Source: a bacterium MS4
GTDB taxonomy: Bacteria; Bacillota; Clostridia; Oscillospirales; Acutalibacteraceae
Direction of reading: 5' to 3'
DNA length: 64,000 nt
NCBI GenBank assembly: GCA_000752215.1
Contig: CCFG01000009.1
Location: 1-64,000, forward strand
The notes under the pieces were generated by a model. It was not told the origin of the DNA and did not search any database. It was given only the letters and a program-made list of their open reading frames with translations. Positions 44,033 to 53,301 of this stretch are shown here, in pieces. A program made the position numbers and the translations under genes. Numbering within the stretch: position 1 is the stretch's first letter; each line of letters begins with the position of its first letter.

Positions 44033-47000
44033 ATGATTAAAGTTAAAAATTCGGCAACCGCTTTATTACTTGCTTTTTCAATGCTATGCTCCATCATTGT
44101 CATGACCCCGGCCGCAAGCGCGGAGGTCAAGGATTCCAATCCCATGGATTCCTGCATTACCGGCGTGGATATTACTTATACCAATGATTCGGGCCAGCAC
44201 ACGGTACAAATCAGAGATTCCGGCAGCCCGGACACCATCGAAATACAGGCGGGCACCACCGTGGGCCTGAAATATGAGTTCGTCCTTCCGGATGACATGG
44301 TGATCCACAATGGGGACCAATATACGATCTCCCTCCCTGAAAATTTACCCGTTGCCAACAGCTTTAAGGGTAAAACCGGGGATATTGGAAAGCTGGGTAC
44401 TTATCAGATAAACGACGACCAGACGGTAACCCTTACGTTTAATGAATATGCGGCGACGCATGAGTCCCGCGGCGGCAATTTTTACGTGGAAACTTCGTTC
44501 AGCGGGGTATCGGACAGCGGGTTCCCTGTGCAGGATGTCGTGTTCAACGTCCAGGGAAATACCGTTACGGTTCCCGTGGAAACGGTTTATTCCGTGAAGG
44601 ACCCCTCCATCGAAAAGAAGGGCAGTTATACCAAGGATTCCGGCGTTACCTGGACGGTGACGATTCATTCCGGAAATGACCGTGATAACGTGGGCCTGAC
44701 GGATGCGATCGTTACCGATACACCCGGAGACTATCAGGATTTTACGGGGAATGCTTCCCTGCAGATCGGGAGCGATGTTTCCCAGCCAATCAGCGAAGGT
44801 AGCCCAACAACGCCGTATTATGAGGTGAAGGACAGCGGCATCGTATTCCATCTTGGCGACATCCCCGCAAATACGGATGCGAAAATCGTTTATACTTACA
44901 AAGTTACCGACAAGATTTACCAATCAAATCAGGATAAAGTCACACTTACCAACCATGTAAAACTGGGGGCCGCAAACATTACGAAAAATCCTTCCGCTGA
45001 CGGTACGGTCGATGTGCCGGTGGACTGGATTTTCAAGGGCGGAACCTACCATTCTGCGAACGATACAATCACGTGGACCATCGATGTCAATCCCGACAAC
45101 CGGCCTTTGCCCGCGGGGGCGACCGTGACGGACACGCTGGCCAAGTTTCTTAATCTGGATCCGGATACCGTCCAGGTGAACGGGTCGGATATCCCGGACA
45201 AAACCGGCGCGACCGGAGAAATCAATGACGCTATCTATTATACGACCTCTTCCTCCAGCGGACAGACAGCTGTGATATTCCATTTTGCCAAAGCAACGAC
45301 CACCCAGCAGACCATTACTTTTACCACGAAGATCGACGGTAAATACTATAACAGCAATTCCGGCGGTTTTAAAAATACAGCAACTTTAGATACTCCAAGC
45401 CATGACGGCATTGGGAAATCCCGTCCTGCGACGACCGGAACCGTTGGCCCGTCTTCGTCCGTCATTACAAAAGGGAAATCCGGTTCCTACAACCCATCCA
45501 CTCACCAACTGAGCTGGGAAATCACGGTAAACAGCAATCAAATGGCCATTACCAATCCCGTCGTCACGGATACGATCGACCAGAAGTCGAGCGGAACGGC
45601 GGGCGACCACCAGAAAATCATCGGCGTCACCGCCAAGCAGGGTAGCAGCTCTGTTACGCTCAACAAAGGAACAGCTGCCGATACCGGAACGGTTCCGTTC
45701 TACTATATCCCTTCCGATGGAAAGACGCTAACCGTCCATTTGAAGGACTTTGCATCCGGCGATAACCCTGTTGTTCTTACGGTCGTTTGCGAAGTGACGG
45801 ACCCGGCCTATTATGCGGTCAACGGCACAAACACGGTGTATAACACGGCGGTCCTTACCGGAAAAAGCAACGCGGGCGACAATATCAACCAGTCTGTGAC
45901 AGCCAGCCAGAATGTCACAAGCAAGGTCATCGAAAAATCCGCTCTCGGCTACCGTTATGATGACAACCATTTGGTGAACTGGCAGATCGTTGTCAACCAA
46001 AATAACATGCCCATGACGAATGCCGTCATTACCGACACCATCCCGGCTGGGCTTACCCTTCAAGAGAGCACCATTACCTTTAACGGTACTGCCGTGAAAA
46101 CGCAGTCAGCGGCGGGCGGCACAGCCCCTTACTATACTTTGGAAGGCTCCAAATTGACGATTCATCTGGGTAACCTGACGGCAGCCGGCACTGTCAAGTA
46201 TGATACGGCGATCGATATCGGTCAGTTCCAGAACAGCAATCAAACCCTTTCCTACAAAAATACGGCGAACCTCCATTTCGACAATGGGACCACCTCCGGA
46301 GAATCTTCCACGGCCACCCAGACCGTAACCCATTCCGTTGTTGAAAAGGGGTTTCAATATACAAACGGAAATCTCTATATTGACTGGAAGGTACTGATTA
46401 ACCGCAATCAGGTACCAATTGGAAAAGAAGGAACGGAGGTCAAGATTACAGACAATCTGCCGGAAGGCCTGTCTCTGGACACCGGTTCCGTGGCGTTTTA
46501 CCCGGTGACTACCAATAACGGACAGACTTTTACCAATGGAGCCCCTGTGACACTGACGAGAGACAATATCAGCTATCACGCTGCCACCAGGGAGTTTGTA
46601 TTCACGTTCCCGAAAGATACGGATTTGTCCAAGGCATACCGGCTGGAATTCAGGACCTTTGTAACAGATCAGTCCAAGAGCCCTTTCAAAAACACGGTGA
46701 ACTTTCAGGGTGTCATCAAGGACCAGAGTTCAACAAGCGGAAATGTCAGTATTGTTTACCAGTCGGCGGGCGGCGACGGATGGGGTACCCTTCCGCTGGG
46801 CAGTATTACGGTGCTAAAGCAGGATGACAAAGACAACACTCCGCTTTCTGGCGCCGAGTTTACCCTTTACGATTCGTACGGCAATCCGGTGCAGATCCTT
46901 ACTACGGACTCGACAGGCCGGATCGTTTTCAGCAGGCTGAGCTACGGAACCTATTCTTTGCGTGAGACAAAAACGCCGGATGGATACAAAACGAGTACGT

Positions 47001-47500
47001 ATTATAAAAGCGATATTCAGGTTTCTTCTGTTTCCAAAAATATCACTCTGACGGTGGGCAACACAAAGAATAATTCTACGCCCGACCCGGGAAGTTCCGA
47101 ATCGTCCTCATCGTCCGGTTCGGAAAGCTCAAGCAGTTCGGAATCCTCCGCTTCCTCCACGCCGAGCAGTTCCAGCAGCAGTAGCCACGGCCATTCCGGC
47201 GGTGGCGGTGGTGGAGGCGGAGGATCCAATTCGGATGCATCGTCCAGCAGCGCATCTTCCGCTGATTCTTCCTCCGTCAACTCCACGGAAATCATCGATG
47301 AAAACTCGATAGCGCAGGCCGGACCCGGAAGCTCTTCCTCCTCAAACCCAAATGAGACCGTTTGTGACGATGATGTCGGAAAATCCGGGCCTTCTCCCAA
47401 GACAGGCGAAGCTCCGCTTCCTCTGCCAGCCCTAGGGACCGTCATGGGAATGGCGATTTTAACCGTAGTGGTACTGAGAAAGAAGATTACCAAAGAATAA
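44033..47500 (+). CDS. Large sortase-anchored adhesin with five repeated domains and a SpaA/Cna_B domain
   Basis: 1155 residues with a signal peptide ending ASA-E (about residue 31). An N-terminal adhesin/collagen-binding-like domain (35-185) is followed by five related modules starting near residues 193, 333, 478, 632 and 769. Each opens with a K-x-Y plus W-x-(I/V)-x-(V/I)-x-x-N type pattern and holds TDT or TDN. A SpaA-type domain (923-1012, GSITVLKQDDKDNTPLSGAEF, ending in an LRETKTPDGY motif) comes next. Then follow a Ser-rich linker with a glycine run (1018-1104), SPKTGE, a membrane helix and KKITKE. The anchor motif differs from LPXTG. It is a surface protein; partner and ligand are unknown. 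Confidence 0.87.
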   Translation: MIKVKNSATALLLAFSMLCSIIVMTPAASAEVKDSNPMDSCITGVDITYTNDSGQHTVQIRDSGSPDTIEIQAGTTVGLKYEFVLPDDMVIHNGDQYTISLPENLPVANSFKGKTGDIGKLGTYQINDDQTVTLTFNEYAATHESRGGNFYVETSFSGVSDSGFPVQDVVFNVQGNTVTVPVETVYSVKDPSIEKKGSYTKDSGVTWTVTIHSGNDRDNVGLTDAIVTDTPGDYQDFTGNASLQIGSDVSQPISEGSPTTPYYEVKDSGIVFHLGDIPANTDAKIVYTYKVTDKIYQSNQDKVTLTNHVKLGAANITKNPSADGTVDVPVDWIFKGGTYHSANDTITWTIDVNPDNRPLPAGATVTDTLAKFLNLDPDTVQVNGSDIPDKTGATGEINDAIYYTTSSSSGQTAVIFHFAKATTTQQTITFTTKIDGKYYNSNSGGFKNTATLDTPSHDGIGKSRPATTGTVGPSSSVITKGKSGSYNPSTHQLSWEITVNSNQMAITNPVVTDTIDQKSSGTAGDHQKIIGVTAKQGSSSVTLNKGTAADTGTVPFYYIPSDGKTLTVHLKDFASGDNPVVLTVVCEVTDPAYYAVNGTNTVYNTAVLTGKSNAGDNINQSVTASQNVTSKVIEKSALGYRYDDNHLVNWQIVVNQNNMPMTNAVITDTIPAGLTLQESTITFNGTAVKTQSAAGGTAPYYTLEGSKLTIHLGNLTAAGTVKYDTAIDIGQFQNSNQTLSYKNTANLHFDNGTTSGESSTATQTVTHSVVEKGFQYTNGNLYIDWKVLINRNQVPIGKEGTEVKITDNLPEGLSLDTGSVAFYPVTTNNGQTFTNGAPVTLTRDNISYHAATREFVFTFPKDTDLSKAYRLEFRTFVTDQSKSPFKNTVNFQGVIKDQSSTSGNVSIVYQSAGGDGWGTLPLGSITVLKQDDKDNTPLSGAEFTLYDSYGNPVQILTTDSTGRIVFSRLSYGTYSLRETKTPDGYKTSTYYKSDIQVSSVSKNITLTVGNTKNNSTPDPGSSESSSSSGSESSSSSESSASSTPSSSSSSSHGHSGGGGGGGGGSNSDASSSSASSADSSSVNSTEIIDENSIAQAGPGSSSSSNPNETVCDDDVGKSGPSPKTGEAPLPLPALGTVMGMAILTVVVLRKKITKE

Positions 47501-47512
47501 ATCATAAAGACT

Positions 47513-47546
47513 AAAAACCAGCCAATGAGAAATTGGCTGGTTTTTT
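47513..47546 (+). terminator. Terminator of the adhesin gene
   Basis: AAAAACCAGCCAAT/ATTGGCTGGTTTTTT over a GAGAA loop. Confidence 0.9.
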
Positions 47547-47812
47547 ATATTTTGGAAGAAAGAATGACGCAGCTTTTTCAAAATAAGGAAATTTGCTGAG
47601 TCTCAAAATTGCAGAAAAAATTTTTATTTTGCAAAAGAATAAGGTAACGCGAAAGGAAAATTATGATAACATAATTTTAACATAAATTTTACATGAGCGG
47701 CGGATAACTCTGTCAATCCGTCCAGCCAGTCAAAAAATATGCGGTGGTACAGCTGAACAAAATGACGGAAACAGATTGATCGGGGAAAACTTTTGGGAAG
47801 GATGGCGACAGA
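47547..47812 (+). promoter_or_regulatory. Upstream region of the PRD regulator, with a 9-bp palindrome
   Basis: AAAATTATG-ataa-CATAATTTT at 47657-47678 is a perfect dyad and is followed by a related CATAAATTTTACATG. It may be an operator for the regulator that follows. No clear promoter was seen. Confidence 0.45.
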
Positions 47813-49735
47813 ATGAACGGAAAATTGAAACCAAGGCAGTATGAAATACTGAAAATTTTAGTTACTTCTTCCGCCCCGCTGGACATCACGTTTTTTCGCG
47901 ACGAGCTTAAAAAAAGCGAACGGACCGTATGGTATGACATCAATGAGCTGAAAAAAATCTGTGCGGAAAAGAACGTGGAAATACGCCACCGTTCAAAGTG
48001 GGGGTTCTACATACCGGTCGAACAGAAACCCAGGTGTTCGGAAATCATTATTGCAGGGCGGCCTGAAAAGGACGCGGGATTTCTGAAGAGTATTGAAGAT
48101 GAGCGCATTTTGAACCTTTTCTTTTATTTCTATGTGAAGAAAAGAGACGTTACGGCGGAGCTGCTCGCCAGAAAATTTTATATCTCCCGGTCCACTCTGA
48201 TGAGAATTGTACCGCGGTTTGACGAATATTTCGATAACCGGATTCATCTGTCCTCCCTGAAAACAGGAGGCTATGAGCTTCAGGGGGATGAATTTACCAT
48301 CCGCCATATTCTGGCGGAACGGCTGGCTCAGTATTTCAAGGGAAGCTATACGGCGGAAGACTGGTATCTGCTTTTGCCCGATCCGTTGAAAAAATACATC
48401 AACCTTCAAAGGATCATTACGATCAGCAATGAGATCAAAAGAGTAAATGAACAGTATAATGTCTGGATTTCCAACAGCGGTTTTTTAAATCTGCTGTCTT
48501 ATTGCATTGCAGGCGATATACGGAAATATTTCTGCAGCCCCGGGGATTCTGCGGACGATTCGCAGGGGTATGCCGAAACTCTTTTAAAAAGGCTGAACAA
48601 AAAGACCGACAAAACGGAACTGGGCTATCTGAAAACCGTTCTGATGGAAAACGAAATCATTGTCAATATTCAGGAGATAGAGGAGCAGAAGGTCAATTCC
48701 AGCCTGAAGAAGATTCTGGAGTTTTTAAAAACGCAGGAAGAAAAAGGCAGCTACAAGTTTGATAGGACCTCCCTTTTCGATGATTTATACGGGCATCTGA
48801 AAAGCTCGTTATTCCTGTTCCTCAACGCGAAGGAGAAAAAAGAGGAGAACTATATCGTTATCCGTGAGGTAAAAGAAAATTATCTCGACTTCTACCGCAT
48901 GGCGGAAGAGTGTTCCCACATCCTGAAACAGGACTTTCCCATTGATTTTACGGAAACGGAAGTCTGCTATATTGCCGTTTATTTATATAAAAACTGCAAA
49001 AATCAATTAAACAGGAAGAAAAATGTTCTTCTGGTCTGCGGAACGGGCAAGGGCCTGTCGAACCTGCTGGCCATCCGGCTGGGCAATGTGTTTCCCATGC
49101 TGAATATTGCGGGACAGGTTTCTCCTTACCAGCTTTCCAATATGAATTTCGGGAAAGCGGTCGACTTTGTCATATCGACCATCCCGCTGAATATTACAAG
49201 CATACCTGTGCTGAAAATTTCACAGATACTTCCAATGGAGGACATCAAACGCATTCAGGAATTTCTTGACTACGGCAAACTGGTCGATGAGATTCCCCTG
49301 CAGGAGAAAAACCGGGCCTCCTTTAACTCAAAGGACGACCCGTTTGAAATAGCCGGAACCGTTCAGCAGAAAACGGCTTTTAATAATCTGACCTATGCCG
49401 CCAATATCATCAGCAAGCTGATTTTGACGCTTTTGGAATATACCTCCAAGTTCCCGGAGAATTACAGGATGAGTCAGGATGTGCTTCTTGGCATGGTGAT
49501 CCATATGAGCATGGCTGTTCCCCGATGGTTTCAGGGCTCCGATCACGATGCCCCGCCCGAAATCGCGGAAGAGTACATCAGGATCTCAAATGAGCACAGG
49601 GTGATTTACGAGATCATGGAGCAGTTCTTTAAGCTGGTGGAAAACTCCCTGCAGGTGAGTATCAGCATAGAAGAAAAAATAGCGTTTTTCTTATACATTA
49701 TAGGAGGAAATGAGGATGAAAGTACTAACGATTAA
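47813..49735 (+). CDS. PRD-containing transcriptional regulator of the dga/DUF43xx operon
   Basis: 640 residues. An N-terminal HTH (KPRQYEILKILVTSS, then SERTVWYDINELKK) and a second HTH-like block (RKFYISRSTLMRIVPR) precede a PRD-like region (about 200-400). An EIIB-like domain follows, with a cysteine loop LLVCGTGKGLSNLL. A C-terminal PRD has LGMVIHMSMAVPRW and NEHRVIYEIMEQFFK. The cysteine and histidines are candidate phosphorylation sites, so it could sense PTS phosphate flow. AAGGA is before the ATG. It overlaps the metallohydrolase gene by 20 bases and probably drives the operon. Confidence 0.85.
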   Translation: MNGKLKPRQYEILKILVTSSAPLDITFFRDELKKSERTVWYDINELKKICAEKNVEIRHRSKWGFYIPVEQKPRCSEIIIAGRPEKDAGFLKSIEDERILNLFFYFYVKKRDVTAELLARKFYISRSTLMRIVPRFDEYFDNRIHLSSLKTGGYELQGDEFTIRHILAERLAQYFKGSYTAEDWYLLLPDPLKKYINLQRIITISNEIKRVNEQYNVWISNSGFLNLLSYCIAGDIRKYFCSPGDSADDSQGYAETLLKRLNKKTDKTELGYLKTVLMENEIIVNIQEIEEQKVNSSLKKILEFLKTQEEKGSYKFDRTSLFDDLYGHLKSSLFLFLNAKEKKEENYIVIREVKENYLDFYRMAEECSHILKQDFPIDFTETEVCYIAVYLYKNCKNQLNRKKNVLLVCGTGKGLSNLLAIRLGNVFPMLNIAGQVSPYQLSNMNFGKAVDFVISTIPLNITSIPVLKISQILPMEDIKRIQEFLDYGKLVDEIPLQEKNRASFNSKDDPFEIAGTVQQKTAFNNLTYAANIISKLILTLLEYTSKFPENYRMSQDVLLGMVIHMSMAVPRWFQGSDHDAPPEIAEEYIRISNEHRVIYEIMEQFFKLVENSLQVSISIEEKIAFFLYIIGGNEDESTND

Positions 49736-50846
49736 AAAGGGGAGGCTGATTTCCCCGGTTAACGGATATCACGGAGATGTCAGGGATATTCTGGTCAGGG
49801 ACGGAGTCATCACGGCAGTCGGGGATTCCATCGATCCCCAGGGGACCGTCGTCGATGCACAGGGATGTATCGTTACCCCCGGCTTCATCGATATCCATAC
49901 GCACTGTTACCCGAAAGTATCGCTGGGAATGGAACCGGATGAGCTGGGTATCCGGCGGGGGTCTACGGCGATTCTGGACGCCGGAAGCAGCGGCGCGGAC
50001 AATTACGAGGATTTCCGGGAGAATTATATTGAAAAAAGCGGAACAAAAGTATTTACCCTTTTAAACCTCGCCAAAGAAGGACTCACCCACGGCCGTGAGC
50101 TGAGCGACAGGAAAAATATCGACATTCCCCGGCTGAAGGAGATGCTCCAAAAGTACCCGGACAACATCGTGGGGCTGAAAGCCAGAGCCAGCGCCAGCGT
50201 CGTCGGCGCCATGGGGCTGGAGCCCATCGCACTCGCGGTCAGGACAGCCCGCGAGGTGGGCAAACCGCTGATGGTGCACGTCGGGAACCGCCCTCCGGAA
50301 TTTACGGAGGTGCTGGACTTGCTGCAGAAAAACGATGTGGTCACCCACTCTTTCCACGGAAAAGCGGGCGGAATCCTCGACGAAGAGGGACATGTGATTC
50401 CACAGGCGCACAGGGCCAGGGGAAGGGGAGTCCTGTTTGATGTGGGTCACGGAGTCGCAAGCTTCAGCTTCCGCGTGTTTGAGCGGGCGCTGAGGGACGG
50501 CTTCGACTGTGATATGATTTCTACCGATTTACATATTGAAAATTATAACGGGCCCGTTTACAGCCTGGCGGCTGTTGTCAGCAAGACCATCAACTGCGGG
50601 GAAGAGCTGGAAAATGCGGTGGCGAAGTGCACCAGCGTATCGGCCAGACATTTCGGCCTGAAAGGGCTGGGGGAAATTGCCGTCGGCATGACCGCCGACT
50701 TTAACGTTATGGAGCTGACGCCCTGCGAGGAAACTGTGCTGGATTCCATCGGCGACTCTCTGGAGCTGAAACAAAAGCTGGTATTAAAGAAAACGATATA
50801 CAGTAGAGGTAATGAAAGTGCAATCATGGAACACGCTGCTAAATGA
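49716..50846 (+). CDS. Amidohydrolase/deacetylase-family metallohydrolase (EF_0837 type)
   Basis: 376-residue amidohydrolase-fold enzyme with the metal motif GFIDIHTHCYP, the carbamylated-lysine region VGLKARASASVVG, HVGNRPPE, THSFHG and the late aspartate in ISTDLHIEN. In the conserved cluster known from Enterococcus faecalis and Aeromonas (EF_0829-0839) this gene accompanies DUF4310-4312 and DgaEF. A deacetylase or deamidase step that prepares the amino-sugar acid is likely. AGGAGG lies eight bases before ATG 49716. Confidence 0.85.
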   Translation: MKVLTIKKGRLISPVNGYHGDVRDILVRDGVITAVGDSIDPQGTVVDAQGCIVTPGFIDIHTHCYPKVSLGMEPDELGIRRGSTAILDAGSSGADNYEDFRENYIEKSGTKVFTLLNLAKEGLTHGRELSDRKNIDIPRLKEMLQKYPDNIVGLKARASASVVGAMGLEPIALAVRTAREVGKPLMVHVGNRPPEFTEVLDLLQKNDVVTHSFHGKAGGILDEEGHVIPQAHRARGRGVLFDVGHGVASFSFRVFERALRDGFDCDMISTDLHIENYNGPVYSLAAVVSKTINCGEELENAVAKCTSVSARHFGLKGLGEIAVGMTADFNVMELTPCEETVLDSIGDSLELKQKLVLKKTIYSRGNESAIMEHAAK

Positions 50847-51189
50847 CAGTAAGCTGGACATCTCTGTAAAAAACGAGTTTATCCTATGCTATCGGGAAGC
50901 AAAGGAAAAATTGAAATCGTATGGGATCGTGATGGATGAAGAGGCGGACTTCATGTTCGCAAACCATATCCTGGCTTTGCTCAAAAGGGTAAAGATCCGC
51001 TCGTTTGTGGAGGATATGGAAGAGGAAGATTTCGAACAGGTGCCCAAAAAAGTGTATGACATGGCGGAAGACATTGTCGGGGGTTTGTTTGAAAAAGAGC
51101 ATCTGCCCATCAATCAAACAGAAGTATTTCTTGTGGCAACCCACATAGAAATGACAATCCAAAAGACAAAAGGAGGAACAGAACAATGA
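50812..51189 (+). CDS. Stand-alone PRD domain protein
   Basis: 125-residue single PRD-like all-helical domain with FMFANHILALLKRV and FLVATHIEMTIQ carrying the two histidine positions. Full regulators put such domains behind a DNA-binding domain, but none is present. It overlaps the metallohydrolase gene by 35 bases. The start could be ATG 50812 or GTG 50818; AGAGG is eight bases from the GTG. It may sense or buffer phosphate from the HPr at 55171, or titrate the PRD regulator. It overlaps the next start as ATGA. Confidence 0.75.
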   Translation: MKVQSWNTLLNDSKLDISVKNEFILCYREAKEKLKSYGIVMDEEADFMFANHILALLKRVKIRSFVEDMEEEDFEQVPKKVYDMAEDIVGGLFEKEHLPINQTEVFLVATHIEMTIQKTKGGTEQ

Positions 51190-51554
51190 GCGAAAAAAAG
51201 GTGCTGGTCGTGATCGGACACCGTATGGGGAAAGGTCAGGCCGTCGCCCGCGGAGTGGAAAAGGCCGGGGGAACGGCCATCGTGATTCCGGGAATGGCAG
51301 CGGACATGAAGCTGGGGGACGTGATGCATGAAAACAATGCGGACCTCGGAATCAGCTTCTGCGGAAGCGGCGGTGCCGGCGCGCTGACGGCAAAGACCAA
51401 ATACGGTTATCCGGCAAAATCTGAGCTTCGTTCCGTAGAGGCAGCCTGTACTGCCGTGGAAGAAGGATGCAAGGTGGTCGGCCTGGGATTTCTGGATGTG
51501 GAAGAGCTGGGCCAGAGGCTGGTGGAAACCTATCGCAAGGTCCACGGTGAATAA
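51186..51554 (+). CDS. Glycine-rich SFCGS-family protein
   Basis: 122-residue small soluble protein. Its central motif LGISFCGSGGAGALTAK gives the family its name, and VLVVIGHRMGKGQAVARG is near the start. The Cys-Gly-Ser-Gly loop looks like the phosphocysteine loop of galactitol/lactose-type EIIB proteins such as CGSGTVSS at 26832. No catalytic role is established. GGAGG precedes the ATG. It sits directly before three DUF membrane/accessory genes; a phosphocarrier-like role is my inference. Confidence 0.8.
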   Translation: MSEKKVLVVIGHRMGKGQAVARGVEKAGGTAIVIPGMAADMKLGDVMHENNADLGISFCGSGGAGALTAKTKYGYPAKSELRSVEAACTAVEEGCKVVGLGFLDVEELGQRLVETYRKVHGE

Positions 51555-51556
51555 GG

Positions 51557-51871
51557 ATGCTGAACAATCTGCAAAACAAGCAGCTGCTGAAAGAAATCAG
51601 CCACGAGCTTGTGGTTACCGCAAACGGAGATTCTTTGGAAAGCGTTACAGGCAAGCTTTTCCAGAGTATGCGGAAACAGATCTTCGTGGAGTTCCAGAAA
51701 CCGATTATCCAGATGGAAGCCGAGGAAGTCTTTTTTCAAAAGGTGGATACAAAAAGCCGGACGGAGCATTTTATGTTGTTTTTCTGGCCGAGGGAGAGAG
51801 TCACTTATACCATTACCGTCAAAATCGTGGTGAAAGTAAAGTATCTTGATATTGCGAAGGAGGAGCTTTAA
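51557..51871 (+). CDS. DUF4312-family protein
   Basis: 104-residue soluble protein with QMEAEEVFFQKVDTK and a conserved-looking MLFFWPRERVTYTITVKI segment, as in DUF4312. There is no signal peptide or membrane span. It is always seen with DUF4310 and DUF4311, as far as I know, so it may be a soluble partner of the membrane pair. It starts two bases after the SFCGS stop and ends immediately before DUF4311. Confidence 0.8.
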   Translation: MLNNLQNKQLLKEISHELVVTANGDSLESVTGKLFQSMRKQIFVEFQKPIIQMEAEEVFFQKVDTKSRTEHFMLFFWPRERVTYTITVKIVVKVKYLDIAKEEL

Positions 51872-52594
51872 ATGTTGGAGATCATTCTTTATTCCTTGAT
51901 TATCGGGGCTGTCGGCGGGGGCTGTATCGCCGCCGGCGCGGCGCGCATGTTTCACGCGCCGGAAGTACAGGCAATGGGGTCTTTCCGAACACTGGGCGAA
52001 ATGAATGCCTGCAACGGAGACCCGATCGCGCATTTTTCATTTGGACTGGGATTTTTCTTTTCCTCAGCGGCTTCGGCTGTGGCGGCCGGTGCCTTGACGC
52101 AGGATGTGTTTCACAGAATCGTTACAAACTGGGGCGCGGCGGTCCTGCTGTTAAAAAACAGAAACATGGAGGAGACGGTCTGGAATCCGAGGAAAATGAT
52201 GCTGGCCGGTTCCGCGGTGGGCGCGGTCGTCGTTGTTTTTCTGAACACCATGTCCCAGCTCATTCCGGAAAAGCTGTCCCTGATTGCAAAAAATGTGCTG
52301 ACCCCCGCCACCGGATGGCTGATTAATCCGGTCATGCCCGCTATTTTCTGGCTGGCCGCTGTTGATGCCGGAAAGGTAGTCGGAATATGGGGAACCGTGC
52401 TGGGCGGGGTCTCCGCGCTGATTTCCGGAAATGCGGTGCCCGGTATCGTACTGGGAATTCTGATTGGAAAATCCGCTGAAGAAAACGGCTATAAGAGCAG
52501 AATGGTCCAGATATTGATTGGCATCGTGGTGATCATGTTCGTCGCGATCGCCTATTTCAGGGGATTCTTCGGCAAGTTCGTTATCGGTTCATGA
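51872..52594 (+). CDS. DUF4311-family membrane protein
   Basis: 240-residue membrane protein with about six to seven hydrophobic segments. The IGAVGGGCIAAGAARMFHAPEV loop near the N-terminus and the FSFGLGFFFSSAASA stretch fit DUF4311. With DUF4310 it could form a transport channel; no known transporter motif is visible. GAAGGAGG precedes the ATG. The gene follows DUF4312 without a gap. Confidence 0.82.
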   Translation: MLEIILYSLIIGAVGGGCIAAGAARMFHAPEVQAMGSFRTLGEMNACNGDPIAHFSFGLGFFFSSAASAVAAGALTQDVFHRIVTNWGAAVLLLKNRNMEETVWNPRKMMLAGSAVGAVVVVFLNTMSQLIPEKLSLIAKNVLTPATGWLINPVMPAIFWLAAVDAGKVVGIWGTVLGGVSALISGNAVPGIVLGILIGKSAEENGYKSRMVQILIGIVVIMFVAIAYFRGFFGKFVIGS

Positions 52595-52621
52595 TTCTGA
52601 TACATACAGGAGGAAATTTAG

Positions 52622-53269
52622 ATGGAAAAGAGAACATTTTCGGAAAAATTTGATGCCTTCATGATGAAAGACAATACTTTTATTCTGCTCGTGATGGGAG
52701 CGGCCGCCTCTATCTTTGCCGGAACCTATCTGTTTGTGAAATTCGGCACCGGTGCGTTTAATGAAATTTCCATCGTCGCCATGCTGACCGATGGGATGAG
52801 CAGCGGCGACTATGCGGCGGCCGCGGGATTTGCCGCGGGGTTCCTGATCGCCAGAATTCTGGAAGGGCCGCTGGTCGGTCTGATGGATATCGGCGGAAGC
52901 CTGATGACCGGCGTAGGCATCGGTATCCCGGCAGTGTTTTTGTCCATGGGCTGGAAGTTCCCGTTTTCCAATTTCTTCGCGGCGCTGCTTGTTGGCGCGG
53001 TGATTGGAATCGTCATCGGTGTTGTGCTGATTATTATCCGCAAGGTAGTGCCGGAAGGCATGACCGTCGGCGGTACCAGCATCATGATGGGCGCCGGCAA
53101 TGCGGTGGGACGTTACCTTGCCCCGCTGATTGTCGTTGCGGCAACACAGTATAATGTTTTTGCGGGAATCGGCGCGATTGTCGGGGCGGCAATTTTCTAC
53201 AAGTGGGGCAAAGAAATGACCGGCGGCGCCATTCTGGGCGCCATGATTCTGGGTGCGATTTTTCTGTAA
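52622..53269 (+). CDS. DUF4310-family membrane protein
   Basis: 215-residue membrane protein with about six hydrophobic helices and glycine-rich segments (MDIGGSLMTGVGIGIP, TVGGTSIMMGAGNAVG), typical of DUF4310. Paired with DUF4311 it is a good candidate for the permease of an otherwise transporterless dga pathway. AGGAGG lies before the ATG. Confidence 0.82.
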   Translation: MEKRTFSEKFDAFMMKDNTFILLVMGAAASIFAGTYLFVKFGTGAFNEISIVAMLTDGMSSGDYAAAAGFAAGFLIARILEGPLVGLMDIGGSLMTGVGIGIPAVFLSMGWKFPFSNFFAALLVGAVIGIVIGVVLIIIRKVVPEGMTVGGTSIMMGAGNAVGRYLAPLIVVAATQYNVFAGIGAIVGAAIFYKWGKEMTGGAILGAMILGAIFL

Positions 53270-53301
53270 TGAACAGTGAAAGGGATTAAAGAGAATTCAA
53301 A

